Of a DNA stretch of 64,000 nucleotides, positions 43,809 through 53,513 are shown one piece after another. Within the stretch, counting starts at the first letter, position 1. Every line of letters starts with the position of its first letter. A model generated the notes under the pieces. The model did no database searches, was not told where the DNA came from, and saw only the letters and a program-made list of their open reading frames with translations. The translations under genes and the position numbers were made by a program. The stretch comes from Lachnospiraceae bacterium (GTDB taxonomy: Bacteria > Bacillota > Clostridia > Lachnospirales > Lachnospiraceae): assembly GCA_017416465.1 (NCBI GenBank), contig JAFQCK010000046.1, forward strand, positions 1 through 64,000, written 5' to 3'.

Positions 43809-44177
43809 ATGAATATTATTATCAAACCACAAGGCACTACCGCCATATATGAACAAATTATAAATCAATTAAAAAATGCGATTATAACAGGTGAGCTTAA
43901 AGCCGGAGAGGCCCTGCCTTCAATTCGCGCACTTGCCTCAAGCCTTGAGGTCAGCGTTATCACAACCAAAAGGGCATACGAATGTCTTGAAAAGGAACAC
44001 CTTATTCGTTCCGTTCCAGGTAAAGGCTTTTATGTTTGTGAATATAACTCTGATTATCTTAAAGAAAAAAGATATATGGATTTAGAAAAAAAGCTTGAAG
44101 AAATCATTGAAGAATGTAAAAAAGCGGGTATGAAAAAAGAAGATATTCTTGATATTATTGATACCCTTATAGATTAG
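43809..44177 (+). CDS. GntR family regulator, YtrA subfamily (module 3)
   Basis: 122 residues: 'IYEQIINQLKNAIITGELKAGEALPSIRALASSLEVSVITTKRAYE' and 'LIRSVPGKGFYVCEYN' are the YtrA-type winged HTH, followed by a short helix. ATG 43809 follows AAGAAAGGA; the frame is open upstream because of the gntR fossil at 43740-43789. It leads the ABC genes 44232-45372. Confidence 0.92.
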   Translation: MNIIIKPQGTTAIYEQIINQLKNAIITGELKAGEALPSIRALASSLEVSVITTKRAYECLEKEHLIRSVPGKGFYVCEYNSDYLKEKRYMDLEKKLEEIIEECKKAGMKKEDILDIIDTLID

Positions 44178-44231
44178 AAAGCTGATTAGTGTAGCACATC
44201 TATTTGTGATACTTTAAAACGGAGGATTACT

Positions 44232-44879
44232 ATGTTGGAATTTATTAATGTTACAGGAAAAAGTAAAAAATTCAATCTTAATAATGTTTCTTTTTCTGCC
44301 AAAGAAGGCTTTATAACCGGAATTATCGGACCTAATGGTGCCGGAAAAACCACTCTTTTAAATTATGTTTTAAAGGATAAAAAGAATTATGACGGCTCTA
44401 TTTTATATGATGGTAAGGATATTACGAACAATCATAATGAATTTAGAGATATTCTTGGGTATGTTTCTGATGAAAAGCGTTTTTTTAACGAATATACAAT
44501 ATCAGAAAATGTAAGTCTGCTATCTCCATTTTATACAGTATGGGACAATGATTTATTTATAAATCTTATGAAAGAAATGAACTTAAGTACAGCAAAAAAA
44601 ATCAAAAATTTGTCTCGTGGCGAATACATTCGTTTTCAAATGGCTTTCGCTATGGCACATCACTCAAAGCTTTATCTTCTTGATGAAGCAACCAGTGGCA
44701 TGGACCCTGTTTTTCGTAAGGATTTCTTCAAGCTTCTTCACAACCTTATCGCTACTGAAGATGTTACGATAATTATGACTACCCATATTGAAGATGAAAT
44801 CAATCGCCATATGGATTACTGCGGATGTATGGAAAATGGTGAACTAAAATATTTTAAGGAGGTTTTAGCTGATGAATAA
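44232..44879 (+). CDS. ABC transporter ATP-binding protein (module 3)
   Basis: 215 residues: Walker A 'GPNGAGKTT' (about 35-43), signature 'LSRGEYIRFQMAFAM', Walker B 'LYLLDEATSGMDPVF' (Pro replaced by Ala in DEPT). Short for the family, without the C-terminal extension of modules 1 and 2. CGGAGG precedes the ATG. Overlaps the next gene by 8 bases. Confidence 0.93.
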   Translation: MLEFINVTGKSKKFNLNNVSFSAKEGFITGIIGPNGAGKTTLLNYVLKDKKNYDGSILYDGKDITNNHNEFRDILGYVSDEKRFFNEYTISENVSLLSPFYTVWDNDLFINLMKEMNLSTAKKIKNLSRGEYIRFQMAFAMAHHSKLYLLDEATSGMDPVFRKDFFKLLHNLIATEDVTIIMTTHIEDEINRHMDYCGCMENGELKYFKEVLADE

Positions 44880-45372
44880 TAACACAGAAACTATTTTAAA
44901 TGAATTTGATAAAAGAATAAAACAATTAAATAGTTATTCAATTATAATGTCTAACTTATTAAAATATATATCTCTCATTATCGGTTGTTTTCTTATAATT
45001 ATTCCTGCTACCGAAATAGATTTAACAATTTTTTTAGTTAATTCATTTCTATTGGAAATGGGATTACATTCTCATATATATTGTTTTCTATATACACCAG
45101 AAGACGGAATAATGAAACCTATATATAAAGTACTAAGTAATACACCGATTGATAAAAAAGTCTATTTCAAAATAAGATTTAAACAATATCTGAAATATTG
45201 TTCGAAAGTCTTTTTAATCTGTACTTTCATTCAAGCCTTAGGATTTTTTATGAATAAAGATTATTCATTTGATGCAGTTCTTTTATCAATCTTATATATT
45301 ATAGTTCTGTTTGCATTATCTGTTATTGAAGGTATATGCACAATAAAGCTTTCAATTTCAAGCAATAAATAA
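44872..45372 (+). CDS. ABC-associated membrane protein (module 3)
   Basis: 166 residues with four to five hydrophobic segments and the loop 'LSNTPIDKKVYFKIRFKQYLKYCSK' like the other module permeases. Starts inside the ATPase end, with GGAGG in the ATPase coding sequence, so the two are co-translated. Confidence 0.72.
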   Translation: MNNNTETILNEFDKRIKQLNSYSIIMSNLLKYISLIIGCFLIIIPATEIDLTIFLVNSFLLEMGLHSHIYCFLYTPEDGIMKPIYKVLSNTPIDKKVYFKIRFKQYLKYCSKVFLICTFIQALGFFMNKDYSFDAVLLSILYIIVLFALSVIEGICTIKLSISSNK

Positions 45373-45550
45373 TCACTGTTGTTATTAATTTGCTAATTGA
45401 TTAACTCAATTATTTTTAAAAATAAAGTATCTCACTAATTATAAAAATGCTCCCTTTTAGGTAGACAAGCGACATAACCAAATCACTTACTACTTATAAA
45501 GGAGCATCTCTTTCTTAAAAGAATAACCTCATTTTCCTATCAATTATATA

Positions 45551-46321
45551 CTAAAAACTGTGACCGCCGCCACCGCCGGAACTTCCGCCGCCGCCACCGC
45601 CACCTCCGCCGCCGCTACTGCTTTCCTGCGGAGAATAAACTCTGGTCTGATGCGAAAATTCAACAGCTAAATTACTAACCTGCAAACTATGATTCATATA
45701 TTGAAGCAATTTTTCATCACTAGGTTTATTTGCTTTTGAAACTGCCATAACTATAAAATAATTAATTATTAAAGCAAGTAATGTTGCAATAAGGAAATTA
45801 CTTATGTACTTCATTGGTTGGGCAATTTTTCTTCCCTCTAATAATGCTAACATCTGTGAAAATGCTTTTTCGCAACATTCGTAGTATTCTTTATCAGATG
45901 CATATTCATACACATTATCAGTAATTATCTCTGCATAACTCTTGGTAATGGTTTTATATATCTCACCATCACTGAAAATATAGAGATAACGATTGTCCAT
46001 ATCGATAACAAATACAACACCACTTGAAGTACCGAATTTTTCTCTGTAAAACTTCTTTGCAAGACTTTCAGTTGAATATTCCGGATTTTCATCAACTGTC
46101 TTTAATGCGACACCACCATATTTTGTAATATCTTTCATTATCTCTAAGAGTTTTTCCTCTTGATAATTCATTAGAAGTTCTGCATCATCTTCAATGTAAA
46201 CATCATAACCATTATCTTCATTAGTAAATAAAGGTTCTGCATTAATATTTACTGAAAAACCACTTACTAAAAATGTAATTAAAAGAAACAAAACTATATT
46301 TTTAAATCTTTTAGTACGCAC
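45551..46321 (-). CDS. TPM-domain membrane protein with Gly-rich tail, copy 2
   Basis: About 256 residues, same domain order as 36777-37586: signal anchor, TPM domain ('NGYDVYIEDDAELLMNYQEEKLLEIM', 'GVVFVIDMDNRYLYIFSDGEIYKT', 'KAFSQMLALLEGRKIAQPMKYI'), second helix and 'GGGGGGGGGGSSGGGGGHSF' tail (about 30 residues long). The GTG start has GGAGG eight bases upstream, as in copy 1. The Ser-Phe end is conserved. Confidence 0.83.
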   Translation of the reverse strand: MRTKRFKNIVLFLLITFLVSGFSVNINAEPLFTNEDNGYDVYIEDDAELLMNYQEEKLLEIMKDITKYGGVALKTVDENPEYSTESLAKKFYREKFGTSSGVVFVIDMDNRYLYIFSDGEIYKTITKSYAEIITDNVYEYASDKEYYECCEKAFSQMLALLEGRKIAQPMKYISNFLIATLLALIINYFIVMAVSKANKPSDEKLLQYMNHSLQVSNLAVEFSHQTRVYSPQESSSGGGGGGGGGGSSGGGGGHSF

Positions 46322-47867
46322 CGTCATCACCTCCCATTTTATCAAACTGAGGCAATCTTCTCATAGCAATTCTGTTATAATACCTAATAATATCTATAAA
46401 TATAATAATTGCTGTTAAAATTACTCCGATAGTTCCACCATAATACCACATATCTGCCACAGGGTTTACAAACATTATAAATCCTGTTACTGCTGTAACA
46501 ATCGCAGATATATATAAAACTGCTCCACTCTTTTTTAACTGTAATTTCTTATATTTACCTTTAATTAATCCAATAACTATACATATTATAGCCAACATAA
46601 TTCCTACAAACATAAGTGGTGATGCCATTAAAAAAACTCCTCCAAATATCAGGCCAAACACGCTTAATATCAAAATTGTTGCTGTCTTTCCCATACTATA
46701 TGTTATTTTCACTTTTTTAGCACCATTATCTTTTCTACCACTATTAATTCCCTTATCATTTACATTATGCTCCTTATCATAAATCATACCCAATTCAGTA
46801 TTATAAATTATCAAAGTCATAAGTAATAACAATATACTTATTGACAATACCAAGCCGGGTTTCATTGTCATAAATATATTAAGCAATCCAAAAATAGGAA
46901 GCATTAAAAGTAATGAGCCAAAGATATATCTCTTAATATCAACCGGCATATCGGCTACCACTTTTCCTGTCTGACCATTAATGGCAGCATAAGCAATTCT
47001 ATCATTCTTTTTATATGATAAAAACCATACAGGAAACATTGCTCTGTCAACTTTTTTAGCATATGGTGTAGGAAGACTATTACCGGCACCACTCAAATTC
47101 GAATCCATCTCATATTTTCTGAGAGGTCTTTGGTTACGAATTTTTTTACCATTAACTTTTTTCATAAACTTCCTTGAATCTTCTTCATATAGGTGTTCTG
47201 ACACATTAGCACTTTCTGCATAAAAGCCACTAAGCATTGATGGTGTAAATTCTTTTTTATCTTTCATATCATAAGGTGCTAAAGCTCCACTTATTTCATC
47301 ATAAAAATTCTTAGATGCATCATAAGTATTTACCTGAAGACTTGAATTCATATCACCCGTAACTTTATAATGGTCTGTGATAATATAATCACCTCTTCTA
47401 TGTGACCTTTTTGCCTTCAGACTCATCGGTCCATCCTGAACCATATCATATACCCAAAAAGGCATATAAATTCCTCTAAAACCATCTATATTCTTAGAAT
47501 CTCTCAATTCTCTTGGGGTAAAAAAAGCTTTTCTCATTTTCCTTCTGTAAGCTTTTTTACAATCTTCCTTCGTCTTTTTAAATGGTATTATGTAATTTGG
47601 ACAATTTTCATTAATAATTCTTTCAGTTAATATCGATGAAGCTCCACAATAGCTGCAAAAAGCTGCTGCTTCATTATCAGTTGTAAAGATTTCCCCACCA
47701 CACTGTGTACAACTGAATTTTGTCACTTCAAATCTATCATTTTCCACTGCATCATATTCTTTAGTTACAGAATACGGGTCAAAATGCTCATTACAATACA
47801 TACATGATAAATCTTGCGTGGAAATATCAAATCTTAAATTTCCACCACAACCGGGACACTGATACAT
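46311..47867 (-). CDS. Zinc-ribbon multi-pass membrane protein, copy 2
   Basis: 518 residues, a clear paralogue of 37576-39144: two zinc ribbons 'YQCPGCGGNLRFDIS' / 'SCTQCGGEIFTTDNEAAAFCSYCG', the 'FRGIYMPFWVYDM' and 'YKKNDRIAYAAINGQTGKV' segments, then about seven helices ending 'NRIAMRRLPQFDKMGGDDGAY', nearly identical to copy 1. ATG 47867 (MYQCPG) is the conserved start, with AAGGAG upstream. Confidence 0.86.
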   Translation of the reverse strand: MYQCPGCGGNLRFDISTQDLSCMYCNEHFDPYSVTKEYDAVENDRFEVTKFSCTQCGGEIFTTDNEAAAFCSYCGASSILTERIINENCPNYIIPFKKTKEDCKKAYRRKMRKAFFTPRELRDSKNIDGFRGIYMPFWVYDMVQDGPMSLKAKRSHRRGDYIITDHYKVTGDMNSSLQVNTYDASKNFYDEISGALAPYDMKDKKEFTPSMLSGFYAESANVSEHLYEEDSRKFMKKVNGKKIRNQRPLRKYEMDSNLSGAGNSLPTPYAKKVDRAMFPVWFLSYKKNDRIAYAAINGQTGKVVADMPVDIKRYIFGSLLLMLPIFGLLNIFMTMKPGLVLSISILLLLMTLIIYNTELGMIYDKEHNVNDKGINSGRKDNGAKKVKITYSMGKTATILILSVFGLIFGGVFLMASPLMFVGIMLAIICIVIGLIKGKYKKLQLKKSGAVLYISAIVTAVTGFIMFVNPVADMWYYGGTIGVILTAIIIFIDIIRYYNRIAMRRLPQFDKMGGDDGAY

Positions 47868-48040
47868 TTTCATCTCTCCTTATATTTTTCTAATATGATT
47901 TAATCAAAAATTAAGCTGATAGCTTAGTATATATTAAAATAAATTAATTTGTCAATTAATCACAAAAATATAGTTCATTTTTCTATCTTTATTTCAAATA
48001 TACAATCCTTGAATTTATCAAATAAAGGAGTATAATTATT

Positions 48041-48112
48041 ATGTCCGGTTTTATGGATATATATCTTTATACAACCAAGCGAGGTATTACTTATGAATTC
48101 AATATTGTATAG
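48041..48112 (+). CDS. Possible leader peptide overlapping the EAL gene start
   Basis: A 23-residue open frame (MSGFMDIYLYTTKRGITYEF...) with a perfect AAAGGAG ribosome site ending 11 bases before its ATG; its stop lies 20 bases inside the EAL coding sequence. The EAL ATG (48093) has its own GAGG. The overlap could couple or tune translation. No homologue is known to me, and it may be chance. Confidence 0.4.
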   Translation: MSGFMDIYLYTTKRGITYEFNIV

Positions 48113-49769
48113 TGAAAATTTGCGAAAATTTAGTAGTGTATTTAAACAAAACGTTGATTCAACGCTTGAATGTTTTGACAAAATTAATGACAATATTCAT
48201 TTGCTTACAGATGATTTACATATAGGACGTTTTGATATACGAATTGATGCTCCGGCAAGTTTATATGATTCTGAAGGTTATCTAATTGATTACCCTATTT
48301 ATTGCGGTCAAAATGGCTATGGAGCACCACCACTCCAATTTCCATACGAAACCTACGAACATGGACATATTTTAATACGTATATTTCCTGAAATTGGATA
48401 TAAATGGAGTGAACACGAAATAGAAGAACTTGACACTTTAGCACGTAATGTATTTTTTATATGTGGACGCGCAAGATTAATAGAGTTACTCAAGAAAATA
48501 AGAATAACTGACAATATGACAGGAATTCCTAATCTACAGGGCTTTTATGAATTCGTTGACGAATTAAAAACAAATGATAAGCTTACATTCTATCATGCTG
48601 TTTGTGTTAATATTAAGAATTTTAGCTTTATCAACAGAACAATTGCAACAAAACGCAGTAATGAAACCTTACGTGAATACGCAAGATATGTACAACAACA
48701 TCTACATGAAGGTGAAATCTTTGCACGTACAGCAGGCGATAACTTTATTGGCTTAATTTTAAATGAAAATATTGATGCTTTTTTAGAATTTATTTCCAAG
48801 ATAAATATACACGCAGATACTGATGCCAAATTTATTCAAATCAGTTCGCGTGCCGGTATCTACGATATCCAGGTTGGTGATACCATAAGTGATATTCGAG
48901 GATATGTAGAAGCTGCACTTAATATGGCAAGACAACAAAATGAAGATGCAGTTTTCTTTGAACATTCCATTATGGAACGAATGCTTAAGGACAAAGAAAT
49001 ATCAGCAATTTTTCCTATGGCACTCAAAAAAGGTCAATTTGAAGTATACTATCAGCCAAAGGTCAATATTAATAATCAAACATTAATCGGTGGTGAGGCA
49101 CTTGTTCGTTGGATAAGAAATAATAAAGTAGTTGTGCCTATGGAGTTTATTCCTGTGCTTGAAAGAGAAGGCTCAATTTGCTCATTAGATTTTTTTGTAC
49201 TAGAAAAAGTATGCCAGACCATCAAATCATGGAAAGATCGTGGTATTAAGCCTGTAAGAATTTCTACTAATTTTTCTAAAATCAACTTAAAGAATCCATT
49301 CTTAGCAGATAAGATACTATCAATAATAGAAAATTATAATGTTGAGCCGGAATATATTGAGATTGAGTTAACCGAAATGTCAGGTTATGAGAATTATGAA
49401 AATCTTACAAAATTCATTAAAGAAATGAGAAATAGAGGTGTGCATACTTCTATTGACGATTTTGGAACAGGTTATTCATCATTAAATTTATTGACAGATT
49501 TAGATGTTGATACAGTAAAATTAGACAAATCGTACTCTATTAGATTTGATAACCATGATGAAAAAACAAAAATATTAATACGAAATATAGTTAATATGGT
49601 TCATGATTTGGGCTACAAAGTAATTGTAGAAGGTGTAGAGACTTCCGAACAGGTTGGTTTCTTAAGAGAGATAGGGTGTACAACTGTACAAGGTTTTCTA
49701 TTTGACAGACCATTAACACTTGAAGAATTTGAACAGCGTCTCGAAAAAGATTATAAATATAATAATTAA
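48093..49769 (+). CDS. EAL-domain c-di-GMP phosphodiesterase with degenerate GGDEF
   Basis: 558 residues. The N-terminal 130 residues form a PAS/GAF-like sensor, then a GGDEF fold whose active site is lost ('ARTAGDNFIGL' in place of GGDEF, about 210-220). The EAL domain has 'GGEALVRWI' (about 330), 'EIELTEMSGYEN', 'IDDFGTGYSSLNLL', 'VDTVKLDKSY' and 'VIVEGVETSEQ', i.e. all metal and base residues. It should hydrolyse c-di-GMP, with the dead GGDEF as GTP-sensing regulator. Followed by a diguanylate cyclase 19 bases downstream, so make and break enzymes are together. Confidence 0.93.
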   Translation: MNSILYSENLRKFSSVFKQNVDSTLECFDKINDNIHLLTDDLHIGRFDIRIDAPASLYDSEGYLIDYPIYCGQNGYGAPPLQFPYETYEHGHILIRIFPEIGYKWSEHEIEELDTLARNVFFICGRARLIELLKKIRITDNMTGIPNLQGFYEFVDELKTNDKLTFYHAVCVNIKNFSFINRTIATKRSNETLREYARYVQQHLHEGEIFARTAGDNFIGLILNENIDAFLEFISKINIHADTDAKFIQISSRAGIYDIQVGDTISDIRGYVEAALNMARQQNEDAVFFEHSIMERMLKDKEISAIFPMALKKGQFEVYYQPKVNINNQTLIGGEALVRWIRNNKVVVPMEFIPVLEREGSICSLDFFVLEKVCQTIKSWKDRGIKPVRISTNFSKINLKNPFLADKILSIIENYNVEPEYIEIELTEMSGYENYENLTKFIKEMRNRGVHTSIDDFGTGYSSLNLLTDLDVDTVKLDKSYSIRFDNHDEKTKILIRNIVNMVHDLGYKVIVEGVETSEQVGFLREIGCTTVQGFLFDRPLTLEEFEQRLEKDYKYNN

Positions 49770-49788
49770 GGAGATTTTATAATTAATT

Positions 49789-51510
49789 ATGAAAAAATAT
49801 TTTGAACAACTTGCAAATAATAAATATATAAAATCATTTTTAATGTTTTATGTTTTATTTAGCGTATTTATCGTTCTTTATCTTGCTGACAGACTGATTT
49901 GTAAGGACCTTGAAAATGTGTCAAAAAAAGTATTATTAGACGATAATTGGAACATAGTAATAAATGGTGAGCAATATGATAATGTAGATTTATCATCTTT
50001 TCGATTTGATGCGGTTAATAAAGGCGATTATATTATTATGACTCGCACACTTCCTAATGATTGGGCATTTAATAAAACCGCTATGTGTCTGCATATACGC
50101 CAGACAACTGTAGATATTTTTGTTGATGATAAAATTATATATCAGTATGGACACGAAAGATATTCAATTGATAAAACTGTTGGAAGCGGTATACAATTAA
50201 TTAATTTCTCGAACGAATATCAGGGAAAAAACATTAAGATTGTACTTCACGTTACTGAGAATCGTGCATTTTCAAAATTTGATTCCATCTGGCTTAGTGA
50301 ATGGAATAATTCATATAAATTTATATTAACAGAAAACAGACTTCCATTACTTTTGGGTTGTTTTTTAATTGTATTTGGTGTTGCTGTAATTTTTATTATT
50401 ATATTTGGTGTGTCTTTCTCCCGAAAATATATAAGCGTACTTTGTCTTTCAGCCTTCTCGATTTGTATGGGACTATGGACTTTATGCTATCATAATGTAA
50501 CAATTATTTTTTCTATTCCATTATATTCAGTTTCACTAATGGAATATATGGCATTGCTTTTATCTCCAATTCCAATAATTGGATATATGCATGGCTATGT
50601 CAAACAATTACATAAGCGTAGCTTGACTACTTTTTATTATGCATTATTTATAGTTCAATTTGTATTAACCGTTATTACTATAATCTTACATACAAATGAT
50701 ATAGTTCACTGCGCTGCAATGCTGATTTATTTTCAACTTCTTTTTACTTTACATGCAATATTCTTCACTTATATTCTTCATCAGAATTTGAAGCATTCAA
50801 TAAAGAAAAATAAGTTGTATTCCTTTGGCCTCCTTATTATATTAGGGTCAATAGTTTATGAATTACTATATTATTCGTTCAACCGATATCTTGGATATAA
50901 TATTTTCAATCTCAAAGGGATATCTTCACTAGGTATTATTATATTTGTCGGAATTCTTATTTTGGATTTATATTATGATATTACAAGTAAAATGATGGAA
51001 GAACATGAAAAGGCACTTTTAATTAAACGTGCTTATACGGATGATTTAACTCAGATTAATAATCGTGGATATTGTACAGAATACATGAACAATTTACAAG
51101 CAGACGAATATAGTGCATACACTATAATTACCTTTGACTTAAACGGCTTAAAACAAGCCAATGATACTTTCGGACATTCCAGAGGCGATTTATTAATCCA
51201 AACTGCTGCCAAAGTTATTTCTGATGCTTTTTCCAACTCAGGCATTGTTGGAAGAATGGGTGGTGATGAATTCATTAGTATTTTGAAAATTAATGATAAA
51301 AATCAGATTGAAGCTTTAATTAACTCATTTAATAAACTTATTGAAGTTACTAATAGTGAAAATTCTGAATTAAATTTATCTATTTCTTATGGTTACGCAA
51401 CTAGTGATGAGGTTACTGAAAGAAATATTGAAAAGGTATATCAGTTGGCAGATGATAGGATGTATGAGTGTAAGAAGGGGATGAAAAAATGTATAAAACA
51501 GACAAATTAG
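49789..51510 (+). CDS. Membrane diguanylate cyclase (7TMR-DISM plus GGDEF)
   Basis: 573 residues. An N-terminal helix and extracytoplasmic domain (about 40-180), seven hydrophobic helices (about 185-400) and a C-terminal GGDEF domain with an intact 'RMGGDEFISIL' at residues 489-499 and 'FDLNGLKQANDTFGHSRGD'. No RxxD inhibitory site lies before the motif. It makes c-di-GMP in answer to an external ligand. AAGGAG 9 bases upstream. Confidence 0.94.
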   Translation: MKKYFEQLANNKYIKSFLMFYVLFSVFIVLYLADRLICKDLENVSKKVLLDDNWNIVINGEQYDNVDLSSFRFDAVNKGDYIIMTRTLPNDWAFNKTAMCLHIRQTTVDIFVDDKIIYQYGHERYSIDKTVGSGIQLINFSNEYQGKNIKIVLHVTENRAFSKFDSIWLSEWNNSYKFILTENRLPLLLGCFLIVFGVAVIFIIIFGVSFSRKYISVLCLSAFSICMGLWTLCYHNVTIIFSIPLYSVSLMEYMALLLSPIPIIGYMHGYVKQLHKRSLTTFYYALFIVQFVLTVITIILHTNDIVHCAAMLIYFQLLFTLHAIFFTYILHQNLKHSIKKNKLYSFGLLIILGSIVYELLYYSFNRYLGYNIFNLKGISSLGIIIFVGILILDLYYDITSKMMEEHEKALLIKRAYTDDLTQINNRGYCTEYMNNLQADEYSAYTIITFDLNGLKQANDTFGHSRGDLLIQTAAKVISDAFSNSGIVGRMGGDEFISILKINDKNQIEALINSFNKLIEVTNSENSELNLSISYGYATSDEVTERNIEKVYQLADDRMYECKKGMKKCIKQTN

Positions 51511-51853
51511 AAGAATATATATTTGATGTATATTTGAAAAATAAATTGACTGCAACTGTAAAAATTTCTTCTGACAGAAAATCTGTTTACTATAAATGAT
51601 TTTCTGATGAAGTTGGCGTATCATCTTTTTTATTTGAAAATCCTACAATTGAGCAAATGTTTGATTTTTTAGAAAGCCTTTGTATGAATAAAAAAAGAAA
51701 TCAGCATAATGAATATCTTACTGATTTAGGACTTGAAGAATATAATCCGTACGAAATCGTCAAGCACACGCATGGTGTAATGTGGGCAGATTTTTGTAGC
51801 TAAAATTTCCCGGAGAAAATATTAATTGGAATGATGTAAAGGTTCGAGGCTGA
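51489..51853 (+). pseudogene. Decayed gene related to the HTH/HipA-partner family
   Basis: ATG 51489 opens 36 codons to a TGA, and the frame then continues for about 60 codons with 'FLESLCMNKKRNQHNEYLTDLG', 'YNPYEIVKHTHGVMWADF', and a second break. The 'FLES.C', 'Y.P..I...T.G.M..D' pattern equals that of the 10787-11335 protein. Two inactivating changes show that this copy is dead. It overlaps the end of the diguanylate cyclase by 22 bases. Confidence 0.7.
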
Positions 51854-51872
51854 ATAAGAGTCTTCTGTAGCA

Positions 51873-51916
51873 AAAAAATTGGTGTTAATCTTATAAAAAT
51901 TTTACACCAATTTTTT
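51873..51916. terminator. Bidirectional terminator
   Basis: AAAAAATTGGTGT / ACACCAATTTTTT (13-bp perfect arms) with an AT loop of 18 bases, between the decayed + gene and the decayed - DUF3990 gene. Confidence 0.8.
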
Positions 51917-51917
51917 G

Positions 51918-52474
51918 TGTGATTTTTTAATAATTCATATACTTTTCTTGTTTCTGTCATATTTTCATTATTGAATATTTTTCTTATTTCTTCTTTTTCA
52001 GAGCCATGAAGTCTTATACTTTTAATAAATTTTATATGTTCTATTACTGATTGATTTTTTATTACTAATTGCCATGTGTAATCAATTTTATTTATTATTC
52101 CTATAGCTTGTTTTACACTAATTTTCTCATTAAAAAAAATAGTCTACAATATCTATAAGTTTATCATCAACCGTTGGACCAATTATTATATCATATTTTT
52201 CTTCATCAAACATATTAGATAAATTACTTACTTCACCAATATTGCCTCTTATATTATTTGCCACGTAATAAAGCCACTCTTCATCTACGTTTAATTGCTT
52301 TACCTTAAAATCTTCAATATTAATTTCATAAATATTTACTATTGCTTCGTTTCTTTTACATGCCCACCTCTTCGCAATTTCAATATCTTCAGAAGTATAA
52401 AAGCCTATTCCAAAATCGATATTAACTCTACTTCTAGAGATTATCTGGAACAAGAACTTCTGTAGCACTATCAT
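51918..52474 (-). pseudogene. Frameshifted DUF3990-type (ADP-ribosyltransferase-like) gene
   Basis: The - frame 52474-52130 contains 'SRVNIDFGIGFYTSEDIEIAKRWA', the conserved core of DUF3990 proteins, but the start of the family (Tyr-His-Gly-Ser) is garbled. A run of eight T (on -) at about 52132-52139 breaks the end; in the next frame the sequence continues 'NEKISVKQAIGIINKIDYTW' for about 60 more residues. Small indels at both ends mark a decayed gene. DUF3990 is related to ADP-ribosyltransferase toxins, so this may be the residue of a toxin-antitoxin or defence gene beside the CRISPR array. Confidence 0.65.
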
Positions 52475-52490
52475 GATATATTAACATTAT

Positions 52491-53513
52491 GTTTTTCAAC
52501 TCCTCACAATTATTCTAAAACATTTTCAAACGCCATATAATTGCCAACTCCGTTTTTACTTCCATTCAAAATAACATACTTCTAAAACCACTCTTTAGCT
52601 TCATCTGCTGTAATCCAGGTTTTACTTCCATTCAAAATAACATACTTCTAAAACTATTCTAGCAACTTAACATTTCCAACAACAGGTTTTACTTCCATTC
52701 AAAATAACATACTTCTAAAACCACAATCAGTCATTAATAATCTCATAAATAGTTTTACTTCCATTCAAAATAACATACTTCTAAAACTCTATTCTTATAG
52801 TATATGTATCAAACTATGTTTTACTTCCATTCAAAATAACATACTTCTAAAACAGTGGCTTATCTCTTGAAGTCATTTCAATTGTTTTACTTCCATTCAA
52901 AATAACATACTTCTAAAACAACAACAAGTATTATGGTAGATGTTTAGCTGTTTTACTTCCATTCAAAATAACATACTTCTAAAACACTTCTAAGCGAAAA
53001 TCTCCAAGAAACTCAGTTTTACTTCCATTCAAAATAACATACTTCTAAAACACTCACAAAATAAATCTGCAATATCATCAAGTTTTACTTCCATTCAAAA
53101 TAACATACTTCTAAAACATACAAAAGCTATGTATAAAAATGTTATTGGTTTTACTTCCATTCAAAATAACATACTTCTAAAACACATAGCAGGTTGATAA
53201 TCTGCTATGTCGGGTTTTACTTCCATTCAAAATAACATACTTCTAAAACAATTCCCCAGCATTATTTTTCAACTGACGAGTTTTACTTCCATTCAAAATA
53301 ACATACTTCTAAAACCGCCCTGACTTCACAAAAGTTAATAGTTATGTTTTACTTCCATTCAAAATAACATACTTCTAAAACTACGATGTGTATTATCATT
53401 TGTATCTTCAAGTTTTACTTCCATTCAAAATAACATACTTCTAAAACTCGTTTCTATTTCTTTATTTGTAAAAATCTGTTTTACTTCCATTCAAAATAAC
53501 ATACTTCTAAAAC
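52491..53513 (-). CRISPR. Type II-A CRISPR array, 15 repeats plus one decayed terminal repeat
   Basis: Fifteen 36-bp repeats start at 52553, 52619, 52686, 52752, 52818, 52884, 52950, 53016, 53082, 53148, 53214, 53280, 53346, 53412 and 53478. Spacers are 30 bp, except one of 31 (52655-52685). On - the repeat begins GTTTTAGAAGTATG, the type II-A form. The repeat at 52553 has one altered base. A strongly degenerate further repeat covers about 52491-52521, with a 31-base spacer. Transcription should run on - from the leader at 53514-53579, in the same direction as the cas genes. Confidence 0.97.
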
